This document shows positions 8,991-16,703 of a stretch of DNA of 16,703 bases, piece after piece. The DNA comes from Temnopleurus reevesii. Lineage: Eukaryota; Echinodermata; Echinoidea; Temnopleuroida; Temnopleuridae. A program made the position numbers and the translations under genes. Within the stretch, counting starts at the first letter, position 1; every line of letters starts with the position of its first letter. The notes beneath the pieces were generated by a model. The model saw nothing but the letters and a program-made list of their open reading frames with translations. It was not told the origin of the DNA and did no database searches. Where the stretch lies: the NCBI GenBank assembly GCA_036244855.1, contig BQKZ01002429.1, forward strand, positions 50,865 through 67,567. The letters are read 5' to 3'.

Positions 8991-9520
8991 CTTCTCCAGA
9001 AATAATTCATTCTACTTGTTGGTTACTTCATATGGGTGTATTTTGTGCAGGTTTAACATCCTCCACCTACCAAAGGCAGAGATTGTACCAGAGACATTGT
9101 TCATTTTTTGAAATTATGATTTGATTTAATTAATTGCTTCACATTCCATAAAATATACACAATAGTCATCTTGAACTTCAATGAATGAAAACATTAATGA
9201 TAGGAATAACCATTAAGCATGAAATATGAGGAATTAAAAGAAAATTATAGCGTGTAAAACCATAGGTTCCCATGAAAAACGGTTATTGATTTAAATTCCT
9301 AACGCGATGAAGATAGATGAATCAAATATATATTTTTTAATAACACGGCAACATGAACATTACCTGAGCAAAGTGTTAACTTGCATAGAAGCATTTGTCT
9401 GTAAAAGAAACATGATTGACATTAAATTGGCATTGAATAGAAAGGGAAATTACTATTACATCATGACCTGTCAATTCTTTGTAATGGATAATAGTCAATC
9501 GATTATGAGCTCAATTTTCT
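8991..9520. other. Non-genic stretch
   Basis: No recognised gene. The first 110 bases may be more 3' UTR of the minus-strand LINE, but nothing proves it. A 71-codon frame at 9307-9522 lacks recognisable features. Confidence 0.45.
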
Positions 9521-9700
9521 AAATTTGATTTTAATTTATTGGGATCAAGTACAAATCCCTGTCCCAGTATGTCTGGGATTAGGGTGGACCCCAGGCGCAA
9601 ATTTATGGCTTGTCAATTCCAATTTGTCTGATAATCCCTCGGATTTCAGGTAAGCCAGTCCAAGCGTGAGTGAGACTGCCCATTTACATTGTAACAAAAG
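9521..9700 (+). repeat. 180-bp direct repeat, copy 1 (left of SINE)
   Basis: The repeat begins aaatttgattttaatttatt and ends near cattgtaacaaaa. It is close to 90% identical by eye to 10007-10186. It contains a perfect small hairpin (cccag-tatgt-ctggg). No coding capacity. The SINE starts within a few bases of its right end. Confidence 0.85.
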
Positions 9701-9703
9701 CAT

Positions 9704-9980
9704 CGTGATGTAGTGGTTCTGACTCTTGCCTTTCATGCAGAGGTCCGCGGTTCAAATCACACCCATGGCATTAATTTCCTTCAGCAAGAAATTCATCCAC
9801 ATTGTGCTGCACCCAACCCAGGTGAGGTGAATAGGTACCTGGCAGGAATAGTTATTCCTTGAAATGCCAAGTACACTGGTGTACCCCTGGCTGAAGCCAG
9901 GATGCTAATAATACAAAGCGTCTTGAGCACTCACTCAGAGAGGGTATGTGTGCTTTATAAATTGCATCTATTATCATGAT
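9704..9980 (+). mobile_element. Full-length tRNA-derived SINE
   Basis: The tRNA-like head has an A-box-like tgatgtagtgg (9706-9716) and a B box ggttcaaatc (9749-9758). The spacing suits an internal pol III promoter. The body continues cacccatggc, aagaaattcatccacattgt, cccaggtgaggtgaat and ggtacctggcaggaat. It ends gctttataaattgcatctat followed by att-rich sequence. Such SINEs move only with LINE-encoded enzymes, so this copy is not autonomous. It lies exactly between two 180-bp direct repeats. Confidence 0.88.
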
Positions 9981-10006
9981 TAGTGTTATTATAATATTAA
10001 GTTTAC

Positions 10007-10186
10007 AAATTTGATTTTAATTTATTGGGATCAAATGAAATCCCTGTCCTAGTATGTCTGAGATTAGGGGTGGACCCCAGGCATGAATTTATGGCTCATC
10101 AATTCCAATTTGTCTGATAATCTCTCGGATTTAGGAAAGCCAGTTCAAGCATGAGAGAGACGGCCCATTTACACTGTAATAAACAA
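10007..10186 (+). repeat. 180-bp direct repeat, copy 2 (right of SINE)
   Basis: This is the second copy of the repeat at 9521-9700, starting aaatttgattttaatttatt and ending near cactgtaataaacaaa. Differences are scattered substitutions and one- or two-base indels. The two copies are therefore not a recent target-site duplication. Confidence 0.85.
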
Positions 10187-10210
10187 AGGGATGCATCAGG
10201 GATAGTAATA

Positions 10211-10266
10211 TAGATGACTGCCCGAGACACAGGTAATAAAGATGACTGCTCGAGACACAGATGTAA
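10211..10266 (+). repeat. 28-bp tandem duplication
   Basis: The phrase gatgactgcccgagacacag at 10213 recurs as gatgactgctcgagacacag at 10241, a 28-bp step with one difference across the 20 bases. Confidence 0.8.
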
Positions 10267-10533
10267 AGCCATGTACACTTAAAAGAAATGTAAATCAACC
10301 TCTTTTTTTAAAGGTTCAAGGAGAGATAACCCAAATAGGTAATTAACATGATAACCATGTGATGCAGCATATTCAAGGTGCTAATTTACAATTTTGAATA
10401 GATTGTTACTCCAACTGTTTAACTGTTGTCATACAACAATTTAGATGTCTCTTTTAATCTATATTGATATAATTCAATTTTTATTTGTGTAATCAAATTA
10501 GTTGAAGACGTAGTAAATGTATGAGAAACAATT
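10267..10533. other. Unassigned spacer
   Basis: AT-rich DNA between the SINE-bearing block and the GA-rich array, with no gene or repeat recognised. Confidence 0.5.
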
Positions 10534-10837
10534 TAAAACTTCAAAAATAAAGAAGCGAGAGAGAGAGGGGAGAAGAAAATGAAAGTAAGATTTGAGAAAA
10601 TGCAAGGGCAAGAAGACTTAAAGTTTAAGACCATTTTCTTTAAAGAAAAGGAAGAGAGAGAATATTTAATTTTAAGTGTGTGCGTGTTTGTGTTTGTGTA
10701 TTCTATATTTGTAGAAAAGAGAGAGGGGGAGAGAAAGATGCAGAGGGCTATATACTCTGCCCCAGGTGATGTTAATTCCACATGATGTGCGAATCACTAG
10801 GGAGCATTTCTAATCAAATAAAGAAAAGGAAAAGCAA

Positions 10838-10838
<1 letters not shown>

Positions 10839-10869
<31 letters not shown>
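10839..10869 (+). repeat. (GA)n microsatellite
   Basis: About 31 bases of nearly pure alternating GA in the first-to-second unit boundary of the tandem array. Confidence 0.9.
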
Positions 10870-10872
<3 letters not shown>

Positions 10873-11151
10873 ATAGAAAGTGAAATGAATAGAGATAATG
10901 TGTGTGCATTTCAGTAAATGAAAGAGCAAGAACAGTCTAAACTCTCCGAGGATTCAGAAAAAAAAAGAAAAAGAAGATTTTGTTTGAATATGTGTGTTTG
11001 AGTTGGATGTCTTTATACATGTGGGAAAGAGAGAGGGGGAGTGGGAGAGAGGCATAGAGTTGGGAGGGCCGATTTCCCCAGGTGATATTAATTCCTTGTG
11101 ATGTGCAAACTATTCACTAGATAGCGAATGGAATCAAAGAAAGAATAGGAT

Positions 11152-11171
11152 GAGAGAGAGAGAGAGAGAGA
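11152..11171 (+). repeat. (GA)n microsatellite
   Basis: A GA run of 20 bases at the equivalent place in the next array unit. It is shorter than its neighbours, showing length variation between units. Confidence 0.9.
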
Positions 11172-11473
11172 CAGGGTAAAAAAGTGAAAGAAATTGAGAG
11201 AATGTTTTGTGCATTTCAGTAAATGTGAGAGCATGGAGAGTTCAAACTCTCCTTGGTTTAAGAGAAAAAGAAAGAGAGGTAACATTTTGTTTGAGTGTGT
11301 GTGTTCGAGTTGGATGTTTATGTATGTGTATGTATGTGGGAACGAGAGGGGGGAGAGGGAGAGAGAGAGATAAGAGGTGGGAGGGCTGATTTGCCTCGGT
11401 TGATTTTAATTCCATGTGATGTGTGTGATGTGCAAATTATTCACTAGAGAGCAGATGGAATTTAAGACAGAAA

Positions 11474-11474
<1 letters not shown>

Positions 11475-11519
<45 letters not shown>

Positions 11520-11551
11520 GAAAGAGAGAGAGAAAGAGAGAAAGAGAGAGG
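11475..11551 (+). repeat. Long (GA)n tract
   Basis: About 77 almost purely purine bases, GA alternation with a single C near 11507 and a few aaag interruptions. This is the longest purine tract in the window and accounts for much of the extra length of its unit. Mirror-symmetric (GA)n tracts can form triplex H-DNA, a property studied in sea urchin histone gene spacers. Confidence 0.9.
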
Positions 11552-11815
11552 AATAAAAAGTCAAAGGAAGAGAAATAATGTGTGTGCATTTCAGTAAACG
11601 CAGGAGCAAGAACAATCAAAACTTTTCTTGGTCAGAGAATAAGAAATAGAGAGAACATTTTGTTTGAGTGTATATATGTGGTTGTAATTTTATGTTTGTG
11701 GGAAAGAGACGGGGAGAGGGAGAGAGAGAGGTAAGAGATGGGAGGATTGGTTTGCCTTGGGTGATTTTAATTCCATGTGATGTGCAAATTATTCGCTAGA
11801 GAGCAGAGGGAATTA

Positions 11816-12780
11816 GACCGTGATCTTGTTATCTGTCGGGTGGTTTTGTGAAATAGAGATATGGGATATCGTTTGAAATAATACAGCTTAATATCTATTA
11901 GATCATTAATTTATCAAAATCTATAATCTTTATGTACGAATTGACAACTGATCCAGAATACTGACCCCCCATTTAGTAGAAATTTTGAGAAAAGAATATG
12001 ATTTTTTTTTTTAAATTTGAACACATTATTACCATGGTAACTGGACAAAGTAATAAATGCAGAACTTCCAACCATTAGGAATTTTGATGAAAGAATATGC
12101 TTTTTTTAAACCTATATTGAGAGAGATTTAAGGTCATTTCAAGGGAGTTTTCCTGTATTTTTTGTTAATTCTAGTCCACAGTTCAATGGGAAACATGGTT
12201 TCTTTTCCTTTTTTCCTGCAAATCATTCCTCTTTTTCCATTTTATTGGTTGATAGACCTCTAAATGTAGTGTACGTCTATACAGCGAAATTCAGGCACCT
12301 CTTGAGAAGAAAGATCAGATAAGTGACAGGGTATAAATAGCCTGGATTTATCCTAAGCTCGCGGACTTTTACAAATACCCATCTCCTTTTTTCTGCTTTG
12401 ATGATATCAAGAGTATAATTCTGAATTTGTATGCAGATCTCTACCTGTTAAGCAGGATTATCCGCCTTAGGGGGAAGTTGTAAAAAATGGAGAACTTTGC
12501 AAAATGAGCGAAAGTTGAACGGAAGGGGGAAAATAAGCTTTTCCATTTTCTACATCTTGAAAATCTGCTGGTGATGTAAGTTTAATGGAGAATGGAACAA
12601 GAGAATTAAAGGAAAACCGACCTCAAATTCAAAACTCGACTTTATGACAGTTGATAAGGGAAAGATTAGAGTTCAGAGTATGATAGAGAAAAGGCAACGA
12701 GCTGAAATTTTCACGTCTGTTTCATTTTTGTAAAATTTGAATTCCTAGTTTGAGAAAATTTGCATTCTGTGTGTTTCGAA
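11816..12780. other. Non-genic stretch with a TATA-like site
   Basis: No coding frame or repeat was recognised. The motif ggtataaatag (12330-12340) matches a TATA box, with a gctcgcgg patch about 15-20 bases downstream of it, but no open frame or donor site follows. It is a weak promoter candidate at best. Confidence 0.4.
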
Positions 12781-12798
12781 TTCATATATATATATGAA
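12781..12798. repeat. Perfect 18-bp AT palindrome
   Basis: The sequence ttcatatatatatatgaa is its own reverse complement and abuts the left arm of the large inverted repeat. Confidence 0.9.
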
Positions 12799-12988
12799 AG
12801 TGAAATGAGTAAAATGTAGAACGCAAGTGAAGACATAGTCCTCTAATAATGGGGTTTAACCCTCAAAAGGAATGCAGGTACGATTACATTTAATGAAAGG
12901 TGTGCATATATGAGGGTTTTGAGGGTTAAACCCCATTATTAGAGGACTATGTTTTCACTTGCATTTTATATTTTACTCATTTCATTTT
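12796..12988. repeat. Long near-perfect inverted repeat, putative MITE
   Basis: The left arm 12796-12868 and right arm 12917-12988 are reverse complements over about 72 bp. The inner 46 bp (12823-12868 against 12917-12962) differ at one position by my count, and the outer 26 bp at a handful. The loop is 48 bp. The arms begin gaaatgagtaaaatg and end tggggtttaaccctcaaaa. No coding capacity. The form suits a short fold-back DNA element of recent origin. If transcribed it would give a long hairpin RNA. No target-site duplication is obvious, so the exact ends are uncertain. Confidence 0.85.
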
Positions 12989-13830
12989 TAAATTATTCAA
13001 CGAAATGCAGTCGCTTCATCGTTTTTATCTTTTTGTATCAGAAGCACTGTCAGAAGCATAAAAACATCACATTTATAAAAAGTTTGTAACATGAAATTCT
13101 TTGAAGTTGAAAGCAACTTGGATGCAGTAAAAGGTTGAATTTTACCTTATGTCATTGTGACAGTTAATTTGTTTTCTTATTGTATTTCTGTGGTTTTTTT
13201 TCAATAGAGACAATATCAGAACTAATCGCTTTAATCTGTTACTCTTATTAGGGCCTTATGCTACATACCTAGTAATAGGACACATTTGATGATTTCTTTG
13301 ATTGTTTATTTCTTGTTTAAATTTTACATAAATTCAAGTAAAATCAAGCAGAACAAGAAAAAAAATCTCAGAAGAAATAACCTTCTGAATATATGACATT
13401 TTGAAGTTGAAGGAACATGAGTAATATCAAAATGCAGAATTTTAGTACATTGGGGACAGTTTAATAAGCTTTCATTTTCTTCATTTGACTTTTCCCCCTT
13501 TTTAATCCAACAGCTACCAAAACGAAATTAATCACGTTTGCTCTGACTCTACGGATGATTAAAGCTACATGCCAAAAGCACAAAACAAAGAGAACTACCA
13601 AGAATTACCCACAAATCCAAGCTCAAACTCGGGGACGTTTTATTAGGTTCTGAATCCGTATGCAAACATCTGCCGTACCTCGGGGCATAGCTAAAGACTC
13701 GTTAGTTTGCAATCTCTGGGGTCGTGTTCCAGACAATGAATTTGTATGCGCGTATCAAGCCTCTTTATCTCGCTGATTAATTTGAGACATGCGGAAGGTA
13801 GTCTGAGATCACAGGCTGTTACTGGTATGA
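12989..13830. other. Non-genic stretch, perhaps an old tandem duplication
   Basis: No gene was recognised. A phrase near 13094 (ttctttgaagttgaaagcaac) is echoed near 13398 (ttttgaagttgaaggaac), about 300 bp on. Further weak echoes are gacagttaatttg against gacagtttaata, and gctacatacc against gctacatgcc. This may be a very diverged duplication. The open frame from 13746 runs into the minus-strand SINE and is not a gene. Confidence 0.4.
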
Positions 13831-14106
13831 TACCTGCAATTTATATGGCGCAGGTCTGCACTCTATTGCGGAGTACTCAAGGCACTGTGCATTGGTATTA
13901 CCCTGACTTTAGCTCATCGCCACCACTGCTCAAGCACTTCAAGGAATTTCTTATACTGACAGGTAGCCATTCACCTCACCTGGATTGAGTGCAGCACGAT
14001 GTGGATGAATTTCTTGGTGGGGGAAATTGACACCATGGGTGGGATTTGATCCGTTACCGCCTGGTTGAGAGGTGAGTGTCAGAACCACTACACCACAAGG
14101 CCTCCA
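13831..14106 (-). mobile_element. Full-length tRNA-derived SINE, minus strand
   Basis: Read on the minus strand from 14106: an A-box-like tggtgtagtgg (14095-14085), a B-box-like ggatcaaatcc (14052-14042), cacccatggtg, aagaaattcatccacatcgt, gctgcactcaatccaggtga, ggtgaatggctacctg, attccttgaagtgcttgagc, and the tail gcgccatataaattgcaggt. It aligns along its whole length with the + strand copy at 9704, with many substitutions. The open frames on both strands here are by-products of the SINE. Confidence 0.88.
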
Positions 14107-14469
14107 CATGTGATGTTTACAAAGAAATGTGTCGAATACAGGCAAAAACCATCAATTCCACCTATTCTTAATAGTGACCACATCTCATGTCTTCAGTACT
14201 TGTTTTTGCAAATTCGTTTTCATCAACTGTTGATGACAATTTATAGGAAATGATAAACTTTGACTCAAAATACTTATATTATTGCGCCAGTATTTAGGCT
14301 AATCCAAGGAGTTAGGAATTCTTTATCTCAGATTTTTTAATAGGGTGCCAATTGGAAGACTACTCTGGGTCGCGGCGAAGATTGATTTTCCCCTCATTCA
14401 CTATTGTTTTACCTATTCAGCATAGGTATAGCTAGGATGAAGTGCTGGTCAGGTTGCATTTTCTGGATC
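14107..14469. other. Non-genic stretch
   Basis: No gene or repeat was recognised between the SINE and a weakly duplicated segment. Confidence 0.5.
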
Positions 14470-14945
14470 AAAAGATCTGGAGGTTTGTGGATGGAAAGTA
14501 GTGAGGCTAAGATCCAATGTTTATGAAAGAGATGGGTGATAATCCTGACTAAGATTGTTCTATACTCCAATGATGTTAAAGGGAATGTTATTAATGTTCA
14601 TATTAGCATAGAATTGGATGAATAAGAGCACTACGGTGAACAGGGTGGTTTCTCGGCTAAAAATGTTTTGTAATTATTGACAGAAATTGATAAATATTCT
14701 GTAGGTTTGTCAGCTAAAAATGGTCTGAAGATTGAAAATAGTGAGGAAAATATTCATTGTTTATCAGAGAGTCAATGAGAAATATTGTGAAAAAATATTC
14801 TTCTTTACTACCATACTGTTGAAATCGTGACATTTTTATTTTTAACGTTTTTATCACTGTAAAATGGGGTGAACAGGAACCCTTGGATGAATAAGATCAA
14901 ACTATAGATCTGATTATATATCATATTCGCTTTTATTTCACACAG
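14470..14945 (+). repeat. Weak, old tandem duplication of about 235-240 bp
   Basis: Paired phrases are gaaagtagtgagg (14494) with gaaaatagtgagg (14734); caatgtttatgaaagag with cattgtttatcagagag; and ggtgaacaggg (14635) with ggtgaacagga (14868). The steps are 233-240 bp. Similarity is patchy and one shared phrase (ttggatgaataag) sits on opposite sides of the ggtgaacagg motif in the two halves, so the relation is tentative. Confidence 0.35.
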
Positions 14946-16282
14946 TTGAAATATCCAAATCCCCAAAAAGGTTTCTTGGAATGAACCACCATTTCAAAAA
15001 TAGTCCTTTAATGGTCTGAGTTTGTCCCCATTTACCCTACAATTTCTATTTGCCTTCGGTTTATGGTATACATTCTTAAATGTATGTTCATTTTTTTAAA
15101 TTTTGCGTATGAGGTTAAGATTTTGCCCTCCTTTTATAAGAAATGATATTTTATTTATCCAGATGTTGGCTATATTGTCATGACAAGTTTGACAGATATG
15201 TGATGAACATTTCAGTATGTTACCATCTTCAGTAGATAACAGACAGATGTTATCATGGAAATGTACTTTGGCTGCACCTTCAAGCTGTTGGACAAAAATA
15301 GAGTTAAACAGGATAGGTTTATCAAGAAAAATGATAACAATGATGATAATATTATTATCGAGTTCTAATGACCTTCAATATAGGGCATCTGCTTCAGTTT
15401 GTACAAACTGTTCTCCCAGCGGCCCTTCTATAACATAGAGCTATTAATTTGTCATATATTAGATTCAGCCATGACAAATACACATTTCCCACTTGCCCTG
15501 GAGTATTTCAGCAGGGTGTTTCAAATCACTCAATACTAGAATGACTTTAATATGGTCATTTTTTATGGTTTCCAACCATCCTTAGAGTACACCACAATGT
15601 TGATGTTTTATCTGAAGGAAATTAAAGCCTTTACTGGGTTTTGAACTTCAACTCTCTAATTGTAGACAATTAAGTGTCATTTTATCAAACAGGATGACAT
15701 AAAACATTGATTTTTTGCCTATAATATATTTGAGATCTTGAGATTTTTTTTTTATAGCAAGTGATGCTATCTTGGGTAGATATTAACATACTGATTTTCT
15801 GTAATTTTGATTCATTTTTGCTTTTTTTTGTAAACTGAAACCCAAACTCTATAAAAATGTTTTTGTCCTCTTTACTTGAAAGTTTTTAATCTTAAATTAA
15901 ATGTGCAGTGTTAAATTAACAATAATCTTTTTAATGTAGCATTTACCACTCTCCCTCAAGCAGAATACCTAAGCACTTAGAAAACAAGATAAGAAAGAAG
16001 GGAACATCTAAAGCTAATCAACATTTTATTTTATTTCATATATATTACAAAATTTTCTGCCTTATGAAAATATGTATTTAATAATGTAGTTTTTTTTAAT
16101 GTAAAGAAATAGGCATTCCTATTGGTTGGGTATCCTCATTAGAATTGTCTACTTTCGCTTAGACTCAACATCAAGTATGTCAATACACAGTTAAAATTAT
16201 ATGAGTGTACTATTTTGGACACGAATCACATTTTATTCTTATCAGTGCGAGGACCTAATGATCTTGAATCAATCACGTCTCT
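14946..16282. other. AT-rich non-genic stretch
   Basis: No coding exon, RNA gene or clear mobile element was recognised. The longest frame (15217-15438, 73 codons, starting MLPSSVDNRQ) has no identifiable domain. The segment has many A/T runs, for example near 15745-15753 and 15822-15829. Confidence 0.5.
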
Positions 16283-16703
16283 ACTCATGCCTAAAGCAAG
16301 AGGTATACAGTGCACCCATTTCAGATGAGTCATTAGCTCTTACTAGAGACAGCAGAGGTGTAAGATCTTTTGATATGGGAGAGGGATGGAGGTATGGAAA
16401 GCGGAAACCTAGGGGAGGGGGTGGGTTGTGTTCTACTAGAAAGTAGCTTGGGAGATGTATTGGTTAAGAATGAATGGGTTTTAGATAACGTGGTCCTGTG
16501 GACAAAAAGGGAAAATTTGAAGCATTTGTTCCCTATAACACAGAAAAACTTCTTATGAACTGAACATTTTTACTCATGCCTAAAGCAAGAGGTATACAGC
16601 ACACCCATTTCAGATGAGTCATTTGTTCTTAGTGTAGACAGCGTAGGCGTCTGAACTTTTGGTTTGGGAGAGGGGTAAAGCAATATGGAAAGGGGAAGTG
16701 ACG
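16283..16703 (+). repeat. 289-bp tandem repeat, cut by the window end
   Basis: The phrase actcatgcctaaagcaagag at 16283 recurs at 16572, followed in both by gtatacag, cacccatttcagatgagtca, an agacagc motif and a G-rich stretch (gggagaggg). Identity is high for the first 70 bases and then drops. The second copy runs off the window, so the array may be longer. The open frames over the first copy are not credible genes. Confidence 0.8.

Larger units (their letters stand above)
10534..11815 (+). repeat. Four-copy tandem array with (GA)n tracts
   Basis: Units of about 316, 318 and 361 bp are anchored by ggtgat.ttaattcc.tgtgatgtgc, at 10765, 11081, 11399 and 11760. Each later unit reads in order: a (GA)n tract; gtgcatttcagtaaatg; a tgtgtgtttgagttggatgt segment; a gggaaagagagaggggg tract; and the anchor with attcactagagagca. 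The first unit is the most diverged. The + strand is overwhelmingly purine, so the open frames seen here encode low-complexity peptides and are not credible genes. Confidence 0.9.

Noticed and set aside
9704..9775. Functional tRNA gene at the SINE head
   Set aside because: A- and B-box motifs are present, but the cloverleaf arms do not pair well and the SINE body follows. It is a tRNA-derived promoter, not a tRNA.
10533..11619. Several frames in the GA-rich array, including Ser/Leu-rich peptides on the minus strand
   Set aside because: These are translations of (GA)n and (TC)n runs; low complexity, not genes.
14860..15045. A 180-bp inverted-repeat element between gtaaaatgggg and ccccatttac
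   Set aside because: Only about 12 bases match and the match does not extend, so chance is likely.
1..16703. CRISPR array, bacterial operon or phage features
   Set aside because: There are no evenly spaced short repeats with unique spacers, no dense coding, and no ribosome-binding sites. The window is clearly animal repeat-rich DNA.

Overview
This is AT-rich animal DNA with no protein-coding gene that I can support. The best guess at origin is an echinoderm, probably a sea urchin. That guess rests on recognising a tRNA-derived SINE with a characteristic body (…attcatccacat / gtgctgcac…ccaggtgaggtgaat…) and a tail of the form gtgctttataaattgcat followed by (ATT)n. Further support comes from LINE 3' ends with pentanucleotide or A/T-rich tails, and from long (GA)n tracts. 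No database was searched. The open frames in the window are short (under about 120 codons). They lie in AT-rich or repetitive DNA, lack recognisable domains, and look like chance frames. The window is best read as intergenic or intronic DNA built from mobile-element debris and tandem repeats.

Layout. 1-820: plain AT-rich DNA. 826-1020: diverged SINE. 1285-2875: complex repeat array with a fold-back at its core (arms 1642-1711 and 1802-1870), followed by alternating tandem units of about 185 and 132-141 bp. 3140-3295: LINE-like 3' end. 3299-6604: three copies of one terminal-inverted-repeat motif (3299, 6231 and, inverted, 6552-6604), which may bound a 3.3-kb element and/or a 370-bp MITE. Between them lies a CpG-rich island at 4499-4665, the only gene-like base composition in the window. 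7675-7840: SINE scrap plus a small hairpin. 8826-8990: a second, unrelated LINE 3' end on the minus strand.

9521-10186: a SINE sandwiched between two 180-bp direct repeats. 10534-11815: four tandem 316-361 bp units carrying (GA)n tracts, strongly purine-rich on the + strand. 12796-12988: long, nearly perfect inverted repeat, the cleanest structural signal in the window. 13831-14106: full-length SINE on the minus strand. 16283-16703: a 289-bp tandem repeat running off the window end.

Nothing here shows genes working together. No clear undescribed system was found. The items most worth a second look are the fold-back-derived array, the 12.8-kb hairpin, the SINE sandwich, the TIR trio and the CpG island.
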